A DNA stretch of 46,432 nt from an uncultured Clostridium sp. (GTDB lineage Bacteria; Bacillota; Clostridia; TANB77; CAG-508). The notes under the pieces were generated by a model. The model saw only the letters and a program-made list of their open reading frames with translations. It had not been told where the DNA came from and searched no databases. Location of the stretch: NCBI GenBank assembly GCA_900554565.1, contig USHX01000012.1, positions 1-46,432 on the forward strand. The letters run 5' to 3'. Numbering within the stretch: position 1 is the first letter of the stretch; each line of letters begins with the position of its first letter. The position numbers and the translations under genes were made by a program. Shown in pieces: positions 14,464 through 22,999 of the stretch.

Positions 14464-16092
14464 ATGGGGTACACAGCTCTTTATAGAAAGTTTAGACCTA
14501 TAAACTTTGCAGAAATAGTAGGACAAGAACACATAACAAGAACATTAAGAAATCAAATAATAGCAGATAGAGTGGGACATGCATATTTATTTAATGGTGG
14601 AAGAGGAACAGGAAAGACATCAGCAGCAAAAGTTTTAGCTAGAGCAATAAACTGTTTAAATCCAAAAGATGGAGAACCATGTAATGAATGTGAAATTTGT
14701 AGGGGAGCAATAAATGGTTCACTTACTGATATTGTAGAAATGGATGCTGCATCAAACAACAGTGTAGAAGACATAAGAAGCATAAGAGAAGAAGTAAACT
14801 TTTTACCAACAAAAGCAAAATATAGAGTATATATAATAGATGAGGTGCATATGTTATCAACAGGAGCATTTAACGCTCTATTGAAGACATTAGAAGAGCC
14901 ACCAGAACATGTTAAATTTATACTTGCAACAACAGAACCACAAAAACTACCAGCAACAATATTATCAAGATGCCAAAGATTTGACTTTAAAAGAATTTCT
15001 AATGAAAACATAATAAAAAGACTAACAACAGTTTGCGAAAAAAGTAATATAGAAATAACAAAAGAGGCATTAAATATAATTGCAATTCTATCAGAAGGTG
15101 CAATGAGAGATGCGTTATCAATACTAGAAAGATGTATTCAAGATGGTGATAACAAAATAGATGAAGATAAAATAAAAGATTTAGTAGGAATTCCAAAAAT
15201 AACATATATAGCAAAAATAACAGAAGCAATAACGAATTATGATGTAACACAAGCATTAGAAAATGTGGATGTAGTGCTTACAGAAGGAAAAGACATAAAT
15301 AATTTGGTATGGGAGCTAATAAAATATGTAAAAGATATATTAGTTTACAAAGCGGCCGGAAAGCTTGATTTATATAGTGAAAAAGAAATTGAAAAAATAG
15401 AAGAAATATCTGAAAAAGTTTCAAAAGAAGATTTAATAGATATTGTATACAAATTGTCAGAACTAGAAAATGAAATAAAATGGTCAACACAAAAAACGAT
15501 TATGCTTCAAGCGGGAATCATAAAATTATGTAGTAAACAAGCTAAAATAGGAAATAACATAGAAGAAAGAATAGAAAAAATTGAAAAATATTTAAGGTCA
15601 GGGAATGGCATAAATATGGGAGCAGCATCAATGGTTCAAAATAATGTAAGACAAGTAAATGCAATGCCTGTTAATAATGTTAGTTCCGGAAGTGTGCAAC
15701 AGAGAAAAACAACAAATGCAACAAGTAAAACATCAAATATAAAAACAAAGAAGTATTCAAGTAAAGCAGCAGAGTTTTGGCCTGAAATAGTAAGAGATTT
15801 GAAGCAAAATGGAAAAATAGTTTTATACACAAATTTAATGGATACAAGAGCAACTGAAATTAATGATATGACAATAGGAATAGAGTTTCCAAAAGGAATG
15901 ACAGCATTTGGCAAAACAGTATTAGAAAAACAAGAAAATATTAGAGAAATATCAGATATGGTATCAATAGCATGTGGAAAAGAAATGCAAATAAAATATA
16001 TAAACAATAACAGTCAAGTACATCAAATGACAAATGAAGAAAATTTGCAAAATTTGGCAAATGAATCAGATATACCATTTAATATTATATAA
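14464..16092 (+). CDS. dnaX: DNA polymerase III subunits gamma/tau
   Basis: DnaX is the ATPase of the clamp loader in the replicase. The protein starts MGYTALYRKFRPINFAEIVG with the Walker A motif NGGRGTGKTS at about 43-52, a zinc module with Cys residues at about 64-82 (INCLNPKDGEPCNECEIC), the DEVHMLS box at about 128-134 and the SRC arginine-finger motif at about 168-170. At 542 residues it is the clostridial size with a short tau tail. ATG 14464 follows GGATGTG; the longer frame would run back into the SRP RNA. I see no slippery sequence of the E. coli type for a gamma form. Confidence 0.96.
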   Translation: MGYTALYRKFRPINFAEIVGQEHITRTLRNQIIADRVGHAYLFNGGRGTGKTSAAKVLARAINCLNPKDGEPCNECEICRGAINGSLTDIVEMDAASNNSVEDIRSIREEVNFLPTKAKYRVYIIDEVHMLSTGAFNALLKTLEEPPEHVKFILATTEPQKLPATILSRCQRFDFKRISNENIIKRLTTVCEKSNIEITKEALNIIAILSEGAMRDALSILERCIQDGDNKIDEDKIKDLVGIPKITYIAKITEAITNYDVTQALENVDVVLTEGKDINNLVWELIKYVKDILVYKAAGKLDLYSEKEIEKIEEISEKVSKEDLIDIVYKLSELENEIKWSTQKTIMLQAGIIKLCSKQAKIGNNIEERIEKIEKYLRSGNGINMGAASMVQNNVRQVNAMPVNNVSSGSVQQRKTTNATSKTSNIKTKKYSSKAAEFWPEIVRDLKQNGKIVLYTNLMDTRATEINDMTIGIEFPKGMTAFGKTVLEKQENIREISDMVSIACGKEMQIKYINNNSQVHQMTNEENLQNLANESDIPFNII

Positions 16093-16127
16093 TTGAATGT
16101 CAAAATAAAAAATAGGAGGATTAGAAA

Positions 16128-16472
16128 ATGGCAAAAAGAGGTGGATTCCCAGGTGGAATGGGAGGATTCGGAGGAATGAATCTAAATAGTTTAATGAAAG
16201 AAGCTAAAAAAATGCAAGCAGATATGGAAAAATCACAAGCAGAATTAGCTGGAAAAGAATTTGAAGCATCAGCAGGTGGTGGTGCAATAAATGTTAAAGT
16301 ATCAGGAGAAAAAATAATAAAAGAAATTAAAATAAAACCTGAAGCAGTAGATCCAGAAGATGTAGAAATGTTAGAAGATTTAATTTTAACATGTGTTAAC
16401 GAAGCTTTAAGAAAAGTTGACTCAGCACAAGCATCTGAATTTGGAAAATTTAATATACCAGGATTAATGTAA
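16128..16472 (+). CDS. YbaB/EbfC-family nucleoid-associated protein
   Basis: A 114-residue DNA-binding protein of the YbaB/EbfC family, which coats DNA as dimers and is nearly always found between dnaX and recR. The Gly/Met-rich start (GGFPGGMGGFGGMNLN) is followed by LMKEAKKMQADMEKSQAELA, a helix, then the beta-strand core ASAGGGAINVKVSGEKIIKE and the conserved C-terminal NEALRKVDSAQASEFGK. AGGAGG precedes the ATG. The length and motifs are normal. It is cotranscribed with dnaX and recR. Confidence 0.95.
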   Translation: MAKRGGFPGGMGGFGGMNLNSLMKEAKKMQADMEKSQAELAGKEFEASAGGGAINVKVSGEKIIKEIKIKPEAVDPEDVEMLEDLILTCVNEALRKVDSAQASEFGKFNIPGLM

Positions 16473-16498
16473 GAAAGACACAAACGGAGGAAGTAAAA

Positions 16499-17098
16499 AT
16501 GTCATTATATTCACCATCAATAGAAAAATTGATAGAAAGTTTTGAAAAACTACCAAGTATAGGTCATAAAACAGCTGCAAGACTAGCATTCTATATGCTA
16601 AATTGTTCAGAAGAAGAAACAAATGAATTTGTATCATCAATAATAAATGCAAAAAAGAATTTACGATATTGCAGTAAATGTTTTAACATATCTGATACAG
16701 ACCCATGCTCAATATGTGGCAATCCAAAAAGAGATCAAAGCACAATATGTGTAGTTGAAGATGTAAGAGATGTAGTGGCTATGGAAAAAACACATGAGTT
16801 TAAAGGTGTTTACCATGTATTACATGGCTCAATTTCCCCAATGAATGGTGTAGGACCTGATGATATAAAAATTAAAGAATTACTTGCTAGACTTATGGAA
16901 GGTCAAGTAAAAGAAGTTATATTAGCAACAAACCCTAGAGTTGAAGGAGAAGCAACAGCTATGTATTTATCAAAATTAATTAAACCTTTAGGCGTAGAAG
17001 TTACTAGAATAGCTCATGGAATTCCTGTTGGCGGGGATTTGGAATATACTGATGAAATTACACTAACTAAAGCATTAGAAGGTAGAAGAGAAATGTAA
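16499..17098 (+). CDS. recR: recombination protein RecR
   Basis: RecR works with RecO and RecF to load RecA at gaps. The 199-residue protein has the N-terminal helix-hairpin-helix (LIESFEKLPSIGHKTAARLA), the four-Cys zinc finger at about 57-72 (CSKCFN...CSIC), a Toprim domain starting ICVVEDVRDVVAMEKT at about 80, and the C-terminal Walker B-like PVGGDLEYTDEITLTKAL. CGGAGG provides the ribosome-binding site. It ends the ffs-dnaX-ybaB-recR cluster with a strong terminator. Confidence 0.97.
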   Translation: MSLYSPSIEKLIESFEKLPSIGHKTAARLAFYMLNCSEEETNEFVSSIINAKKNLRYCSKCFNISDTDPCSICGNPKRDQSTICVVEDVRDVVAMEKTHEFKGVYHVLHGSISPMNGVGPDDIKIKELLARLMEGQVKEVILATNPRVEGEATAMYLSKLIKPLGVEVTRIAHGIPVGGDLEYTDEITLTKALEGRREM

Positions 17099-17144
17099 AA
17101 AAACAAGAATATAAATTTTTTAGTTTATATTCTTGTTTTTTTTT
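17097..17144 (+). terminator. terminator after recR
   Basis: AAAACAAGAATATAAA pairs with TTTATATTCTTGTTTT, followed by a run of T. The stem is long and perfectly paired. Confidence 0.9.
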
Positions 17145-17275
17145 GCTTGAAGTTCTAAGAAAAGAAATTATAACTACATTTTGAAATATAAAAATTGTTT
17201 ATCTATAAGTAAATATTGTATCAAATGATATTGAAACTAAGTTGCGTTTTTTGTAAAATGAAAGGAGAAGAAAAC

Positions 17276-17755
17276 ATGCAAATATATACATATAAAGAGT
17301 GTTTACCATACCTGAATCAAAATAAGGTAATGGAAGAAGAAGAGACTTATCAGGTAAGAAATCAAAAGCACGATAAAATATTCAAAGAAATATTAGAGAT
17401 TTTAAAAGAAGTAACTAAAAATGATTTGGATTCAGATGAGAAATATTTTATAAATTTAATATTAAAATATTTATTGCCAGAAAAGTTAAGCAAAGATGAA
17501 ACAAAAGAGATTTTAGAAAATTTAAAAGGGAAGGAAGATGATACTATGTTTATAGACATATTAAGAAAATATTTTGATGATAAGGAAAAAGAGGCTGTGC
17601 GAACAGCAGTAGAAGAAACTGCAAAAGACACTACTAAAGCAACTACTTATGAATTAATAAAAGAAATGCTAAAAAATAATGCAGATGAAGATTTTATAAA
17701 AAAAGTTACAAAAATATCAAATCAAGAGTTAAAAGAAATAAAAGCTGCAATGTAA
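17276..17755 (+). CDS. degenerate Rpn/PD-(D/E)XK transposase-like protein
   Basis: A 159-residue protein resembling the C-terminal half of the Rpn recombination-promoting nucleases (transposase_31 group): an acidic helical region with LILKYLLPEKLSKDETKEI and the terminal LKNNADEDFIKKVTKISNQE, which matches the usual ending 'MLKnGmdiefIskvTGLs..eI'. The N-terminal nuclease domain is missing; only a short KHDKIFKEIL recalls it, so an internal deletion is likely. AAAGGAG lies 8 nt before ATG 17276. It stands alone between two terminator-like hairpins. A catalytically dead relic is likely. Confidence 0.5.
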   Translation: MQIYTYKECLPYLNQNKVMEEEETYQVRNQKHDKIFKEILEILKEVTKNDLDSDEKYFINLILKYLLPEKLSKDETKEILENLKGKEDDTMFIDILRKYFDDKEKEAVRTAVEETAKDTTKATTYELIKEMLKNNADEDFIKKVTKISNQELKEIKAAM

Positions 17756-17758
17756 AAT

Positions 17759-17791
17759 AATAGCTAGTCTAAAAAATTTAGGCTAGCTATT
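17759..17791. terminator. hairpin between convergent genes
   Basis: AATAGCTAGTCT pairs with AGGCTAGCTATT around a short A/T loop. It lies between the convergent Rpn-like gene and ugtP. There is no clear U-run on either strand, so termination strength is uncertain. Confidence 0.5.
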
Positions 17792-17832
17792 AGATAAAAA
17801 TATTAAAACTCAATATTTAAATTTCTAAGAGA

Positions 17833-18964
17833 TTAATTATTAAAAAGGATATCACAAATATCACCAGTTGAATTAGGCTTAGCTAAAATAGAAGTATTTT
17901 CTTTCATATCATTTAATTTTTGAGGATTATTAAGTAAATTTTCAATAATTTCTAAACTGTTTTGAATTTCATTCTTTTTCAACCAAACCGCAATCCCTTT
18001 ACTTTCTAAGAACTCAGCATTTTCTTCTTCTTGCCCTGGAATTGGATTAATAACAAACATAGGCAAATGAGAAGCAAGGCTTTCAGAAGTAGTAAGACCA
18101 CCTGGTTTAGTTACTACTAAATCTGAAATACTCATAAGTTCAGGAACTTTATTTGTAAATTCCAAAATCTTAACAAAATTTCCGAGTAGGATTGTTTGCA
18201 ACAATTTCCTTAAAAGCAGCTTTCATCTTAGGATTTCTGCCAGAAATAGCAACAATTTGAATATTGCTATTTGCTAAAACAAAGTTTTCAAAAATCTTAG
18301 TAGTCGCAGTTTTACCTAATCCAAACTCACCGCCACCAAAAAATAAAACAGTTTTTTTGTTAGGTTTTAAGTCAAATTCTTTTAATATTTCATCTTTATT
18401 ATAAGTTTTTAAAAATCTTTCAGATATAGGAATACCTGTAACAAAAATATGAGATTCTGGTATATCTTTATTTATTAAGTAATTTTTCATTTTATCATTA
18501 GCAACAAAAAAATAATCTGTATAATCATGTCCAACAAGCCATTGATCATGTGGAGCAAAATCTGTCATTATTGTTGCAATTTTAGAATTAACTTTGCCTT
18601 TTCTTTTTAAATAACTGCACATTTGGCTACCAAAAGGATGTGTAGAAATTATTAAATCTGGTTTTTTCTCTCTTAGTAATTTTAATAATTTTATTGCCAT
18701 TATTTTATTTGATCTAGATGAAATATGAGCAAGAGGTCCTTTTTGCGAATCTGAATAAATTCTTCCCCAGGCCCATGGCATTTTCTTAGCCATTTCTTTG
18801 TATGCTGTTGTAGTTATTTTTTCAATTGTTTTATTAATATATTTCATACAATCAATTAATTCAACATCTGTTTTTTTATAGTTATTTAAAATATAATTTT
18901 CAATTGATTTTGCAGCATTTAGATGTCCACCACCATATGATGCATAAAAAACTAGTACTTTCAT
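17833..18964 (-). CDS. ugtP: diacylglycerol glucosyltransferase, UgtP/MGDG-synthase family (contains a CGG +1 frameshift)
   Basis: A GT28-type glycosyltransferase that adds glucose from UDP-glucose to diacylglycerol at the inner membrane face. The N-terminus MKVLVFYASYGGGHLNAAKS, the STHPFG segment and ATIMTDFAPHDQWL at about 133-146 are typical. The zero frame stops at ANNPTRKFC. Skipping the C of CGG (minus strand 18184-18182, codon 261) gives ANNPTGNFVKILEFTNKVPE and runs on into the UDP-sugar site DLVVTKPGGLTTSES and PIPGQEEENAEFL, to a full 376 residues. Both halves are intact and collinear. The UDP-glucose would come from the enzymes at 8617-11636. Confidence 0.87.
18181..18184 (-). other. 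putative +1 recoding site (ACT CGG A)
   Basis: In-frame CGG following ACT on the minus strand. Reading GGA joins the N-terminal and C-terminal halves of the glycosyltransferase (site 3 of 6). Confidence 0.7.
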
Positions 18965-19096
18965 AGTTTATCTCCTTTAATTTTCTAATTAGCTGTATTT
19001 TATCATACAAATCAAAAAAATTCAAAAAATAGAATAAATTCTGAAAAATAGTAAAAAATAAAAAAGAAAATAAATTGATAAAGGCAAGGTGATTTT

Positions 19097-19576
19097 TTGA
19101 AAAGCATATTAAAAATATTAATGTTGATAATTTGTTTATTTGCAATAATATTTTCTATAATAACATTTAATGGAAAAATAGAAAATCAGAATTCAAGTAT
19201 TGCAGCAAGTTCACAAGGTACATCTGATATACAATTAATGGCAAGAGCAATAAATGGTGAAGCAAGAGGTGAGCCATATGAAGGGCAAGTTGCTGTTGGT
19301 GCTGTAATTTTAAATCGTGTAAAAAGTTCGCAATTTCCTAATACTGTTGCAGGAGTAATATATCAAAGTGGAGCATTTACAGCAGTTTCAGATGGACAAA
19401 TAAATCAACCAATAGCTAAGGATTCAACTGTATATAAAGCAGCACAAGATGCAAAAAATGGATGGGACCCTACAGGAGGCTGTATATATTATTTTAATCC
19501 AGCAACAGCAACAAATAAATGGATTTGGTCTAGGCCACTTGTAAAAACTATAGGAAAACATAGATTTTGCAAATAG
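19097..19576 (+). CDS. sleB: SleB-type spore cortex-lytic hydrolase
   Basis: A cortex-lytic transglycosylase of the SleB/CwlJ Hydrolase_2 family, which depolymerises spore cortex in germination. A membrane or signal segment (ILKILMLIICLFAIIFSIIT) is followed by the catalytic domain: LMARAINGEARGEPYEGQVA with the catalytic Glu, AVILNRV, and GCIYYFNPATATNKWIWSRP. At 159 residues it lacks the N-terminal peptidoglycan-binding domain of B. subtilis SleB, a common clostridial variation. It starts with TTG at 19097, about 5 nt after AAGGTGA. ypeB follows 24 nt later, as in the canonical sleB-ypeB operon. Confidence 0.9.
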   Translation: MKSILKILMLIICLFAIIFSIITFNGKIENQNSSIAASSQGTSDIQLMARAINGEARGEPYEGQVAVGAVILNRVKSSQFPNTVAGVIYQSGAFTAVSDGQINQPIAKDSTVYKAAQDAKNGWDPTGGCIYYFNPATATNKWIWSRPLVKTIGKHRFCK

Positions 19577-19600
19577 AATTATATAAAGGGAGATTTTAGA

Positions 19601-20974
19601 ATGAATAAATTAGTAGATTGGAAAAATAGACTAAAGAAAGGGCATATGTTAAGTGTAATATGTGTGTTATTAATAATAGTTGCAATTCTAGGAGTTATTT
19701 TGTGGAAAAAGCAAGCAGAATATAGACAGGCATCAGAAAATAGTTATAATATGGCTTTTTATGAATTAGTTGACTATGTGGAAAATGTGGAAACATATCT
19801 AGCAAAATCAGTAATTTCATCAACTCCAGAACATGGAGCTGAAACTTTAACAAATTTGTGGAGAGAAGCAAATTTAGCACAAAGTTATTTAAGTAGATTA
19901 CCAATAGAAAGCCAGGAACTTGAAAACACAGAAAAATTTTTAAATCAGGTCAGTGATTATAGTTATAGCTTATCTAGAAAAAATATTTATAATGAAAAAC
20001 TATCAGATGATGACTTGAAAAATCTAAAAGAACTTCACACATATAGTGTAGAACTTGAAAATACACTAAATCAACTATCAGAAGATTTAAATTCAGGAAG
20101 ATTTGAATGGGGAGAACTTACAAAAAAAGGTACAGTTGCATTTGCTCAACAAGTTGATAATATTTCAAAAGAAAGTTTTAGCAACATGGAAGAAAATTTC
20201 CATGAATATTCTGGACTAATATATGATGGAGCATTTTCAGAACACTTAACAAGTAATGAAAAGAAAGGTTTAACAGGAGAAGATATAGAGGAAGATGCAG
20301 CAAAACAGAAAGTTGAAGAATTTATAGGAAAAAATAATATAAAAGAAATTCAAAACTTAGGATATTCAGAAAATGCAACAATACCAGTATATGATTTTTC
20401 TGTAACTAATAATAATGATGAAACAACTAATATATCAATTTCTAAAAAGGGTGGACACATTGTTTCAATGAATTCTAATAGAGATGTAAAAGCAGAAACA
20501 ATATCTCAAGAAGAAGCAAATAGCAAAGGAAAAGAATTTCTAGAATCAAAAGGATTTACAAACATGAAAGAAACATATTATCTAAAACAAGATGGAATTG
20601 TTACAATAAACTATGCTTATAACCAAGAAGGAGTTGTGGCATATCCAGATTTAATAAAAGTAAAAGTTGCTTTAGATAATGGAGAAATATTGGGAATAGA
20701 AACATCAGGATATCTAAACAATCATACAATAAGAGATTTGAATAAAGTGAAAATAACTAAGGAACAAGCAAAAAAAGATTTAAATAAGGATTTAGAGATT
20801 GCAAGTGAAGGAATGGCAATAATACCAACTGAATGGAAAACTGAAATTTTATGTTATGAGTTTAAAGGAAAAGTTGATGAAAAGGAATTCTTGGTTTATA
20901 TAAATGCTGAAAATGGTAGAGAAGAAGATATTTTAATTATTACTAATACTCCAAATGGAACTTTAACAAATTAG
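19601..20974 (+). CDS. ypeB: germination protein YpeB
   Basis: YpeB is required for SleB localisation and stability in the spore. The 457-residue protein has an N-terminal membrane helix (LSVICVLLIIVAILGVILW, about residues 18-36), a helical N-terminal domain including YELVDYVENVETYLAKS and TNLWREANLAQSYLSRLP, and C-terminal PepSY-type repeats at about 225-440 that in other species bind and restrain SleB. GGGAG precedes the ATG. The pairing with sleB is decisive for the assignment. Confidence 0.93.
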   Translation: MNKLVDWKNRLKKGHMLSVICVLLIIVAILGVILWKKQAEYRQASENSYNMAFYELVDYVENVETYLAKSVISSTPEHGAETLTNLWREANLAQSYLSRLPIESQELENTEKFLNQVSDYSYSLSRKNIYNEKLSDDDLKNLKELHTYSVELENTLNQLSEDLNSGRFEWGELTKKGTVAFAQQVDNISKESFSNMEENFHEYSGLIYDGAFSEHLTSNEKKGLTGEDIEEDAAKQKVEEFIGKNNIKEIQNLGYSENATIPVYDFSVTNNNDETTNISISKKGGHIVSMNSNRDVKAETISQEEANSKGKEFLESKGFTNMKETYYLKQDGIVTINYAYNQEGVVAYPDLIKVKVALDNGEILGIETSGYLNNHTIRDLNKVKITKEQAKKDLNKDLEIASEGMAIIPTEWKTEILCYEFKGKVDEKEFLVYINAENGREEDILIITNTPNGTLTN

Positions 20975-21017
20975 AAATTTAAATTCTGTACAATAAAGGC
21001 AAGTAAATGTATAAAAT

Positions 21018-21148
21018 AAAAAACAATATATAATTTTTTATTTATTATTTACGACTACCAACTGCATAATGGGCTGTAATTTCATAACAGCCCATAATTT
21101 GTCGGTCCCCCCGAATTGTCGTTACATAAAAAATATATATTGTTTTTA
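21018..21148. terminator. nested inverted repeat between ypeB and the vanW-family gene
   Basis: Outer arms AAAAAACAATATATAATTTT and its partner ending ATATATATTGTTTTTA lie 85 nt apart and flank a second hairpin, ATGGGCTGT/ACAGCCCAT (21069-21095), and a short ACGAC/GTCGT pairing. The outer stem has the character of a two-way terminator for the convergent genes. The structured loop, with a run of six C, is much larger than in other terminators here. Confidence 0.55.
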
Positions 21149-21159
21149 GTTATATAAGA

Positions 21160-22752
21160 TTAATGTCTTTTGTAAGTATCTTTTGAAAGTAATTGAGAAC
21201 CAACCACTTTACCATCACGTTTTAAAATTTTGTAAGCTTCAGAATATATTGCAGTTGAAGTTCTGCCAGCCACATAAGAAGAAATTTCAACTTGACAATC
21301 ATCATCTTGTTTAAGCCCAAAAATTTGAAAATTAGCAACACCACCAGACACAGAGCAAACAAGTTTAATTGGATAATTTCTATTGTTTTTAAATTGAAAA
21401 TCAATAGAGCCATAAACAACAGTTGCATCACGGCTAGCAGTAACATAAGAAGGAACAAATTGATGATTTGATCTTTGTGTAACTTCCAAATTTGCGTATA
21501 CAACAGCATTATATAAAGTAGAAGTTATTTGGCAAATACCACCACCAAGTCCATCAACAACTTCACCTTGTACATAAATTGGAGCTTCCTTGTAACCTGC
21601 AGAAATAGTTCTAGCACCTACAACTTTATTATAAGAAAAAGTTTCGCCAGGCATTAAAACTGTTCCATTAATCTTATTTGCAGCCAAAATTAAATTTGTT
21701 GTTCTATTTTTATTACTAACAGCATAATTAGTTGAAAATGATGAAAGCAAATCTGGAAAAGCTTCAGTACCAATCATGTTAGTAGTTACATTTGGTGCAA
21801 GAATTTTAAGCGGAATAGTATATTCTGATTTAGAATTGTCACTAATTATATTCTTAGCTTCTTCAATTGAAACATTGAAATCCACACCATTTTCAGATGG
21901 ATATACTGTAAATGGATTTTGTGTATAATAAGCATCTTTAGCTTCTTTATAAATTTCGTTATGTATTTTTTCAATATCTATAGAAGTTGGTTCTTGTGAT
22001 TTAACTGCAAGTTCTATAGGTTCAGATAGTGTATTTAAACTTGAAATTGCATTTTTAATAATTTCAATACTTTTATCTACATCAACTATATTACCTTGTT
22101 TACCAGCTGTAACAACCAAATTAGAGCCATCAATATAATAACTACTTTCCTCAACTTTATCAGGAAGTTGTGCAGACATCTCTTCTAAATTTTTAGATAA
22201 TTGTTCTTTATTTAATTTTACATTAGGTTCAATATTTATTTTTCCAAACATAGTTGACAAAACATATAAATTATTTTGAAAGATATTTCCTTGTCTGCCA
22301 ATATTAAATGCAGAATTTACAGCACTTTTGGTATCAAAAGAAGCTTCTATTTGTGAAAGTGAAATTGTGCCTTCAAAATCTCCATGTTTTACTTTAATTT
22401 CCTCTGGGAGTTTTTCTTCAAAGTAATTATCTAATGCATATTTAGCATCAGATGTACTCATATTAGAAACATCGATGTTTTTTATTGAAACACCAGCTAC
22501 AATATTTCCATTAAAAATGTTATATACTGTAAAAATTGAAAAACATAGCAATACTATAATAATTATAATTCCTATTAATAAAGAAAAAATTGAAAGTTTA
22601 CTATGATTTTGTTTGTTTTCAGTAACTGGAATAAATTTACTAGGTGAAGTTTCTACTAAGCTAGTATTTTCAACATTTGTATCATTTTGAGTTGCATTAT
22701 TATCTTTTATATCATTATTTTTATTTTCTAATTCTTTTTCTTTTAAGTCCAT
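21160..22752 (-). CDS. VanW-family cell-surface protein with peptidoglycan-binding repeats
   Basis: A 530-residue membrane-anchored protein. Residues 1-50 are charged and cytoplasmic, and a membrane segment (IFSLLIGIIIIIVLLCFSIF, about 54-73) is followed by two PG_binding_4-type domains (GVSIKNIDVSNMSTSDAKYA at about 91 marks the first). The VanW domain at about 350-480 carries NLILAANKINGTVLMPGETFSYN, GLGGGICQITSTLYNAV and RSNHQFVPSYV. Family members (YoaR-like, VanW) are common in Clostridia; their function at the cell wall is not established. Start is ATG 22752 after AAAGGAGA. The gene stands alone. Confidence 0.87.
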   Translation of the reverse strand: MDLKEKELENKNNDIKDNNATQNDTNVENTSLVETSPSKFIPVTENKQNHSKLSIFSLLIGIIIIIVLLCFSIFTVYNIFNGNIVAGVSIKNIDVSNMSTSDAKYALDNYFEEKLPEEIKVKHGDFEGTISLSQIEASFDTKSAVNSAFNIGRQGNIFQNNLYVLSTMFGKINIEPNVKLNKEQLSKNLEEMSAQLPDKVEESSYYIDGSNLVVTAGKQGNIVDVDKSIEIIKNAISSLNTLSEPIELAVKSQEPTSIDIEKIHNEIYKEAKDAYYTQNPFTVYPSENGVDFNVSIEEAKNIISDNSKSEYTIPLKILAPNVTTNMIGTEAFPDLLSSFSTNYAVSNKNRTTNLILAANKINGTVLMPGETFSYNKVVGARTISAGYKEAPIYVQGEVVDGLGGGICQITSTLYNAVVYANLEVTQRSNHQFVPSYVTASRDATVVYGSIDFQFKNNRNYPIKLVCSVSGGVANFQIFGLKQDDDCQVEISSYVAGRTSTAIYSEAYKILKRDGKVVGSQLLSKDTYKRH

Positions 22753-22905
22753 AAATGTCTCCTTTGAATTTTGTCTTTTTTATTATAACATAATTATTTG
22801 TCAAAAAAAATATAAAAAAATAAAAAAATGTCAGTTTCCAAAAAATCTCTACTACAATTTATAACTGAAATTCTCTTACTAATTATATGATGAAAGGAAA
22901 ATAAG

Positions 22906-22934
22906 TTGCAAAATAAATAAAAAAAGCATATAAT
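22906..22934 (+). promoter_or_regulatory. promoter of murF-ddl
   Basis: TTGCAA (22906-22911), 17 nt, TATAAT (22929-22934). The leader to the murF ATG is about 60 nt. Confidence 0.6.
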
Positions 22935-22999
22935 CTAGCAAAGAATCAAAAGCTACAAATGTAACATTGAATAAAATAAAAAGAAGAAGGGAAAAGTAA

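Noticed and set aside
14464..16092. Programmed gamma/tau frameshift in dnaX
   Set aside because: No A6G-type slippery heptamer with a following stem at a suitable place was seen, and the tail is short.
17276..17755. Active mobile element at the Rpn-like gene
   Set aside because: The nuclease domain is missing and no terminal repeats or target duplications are visible.
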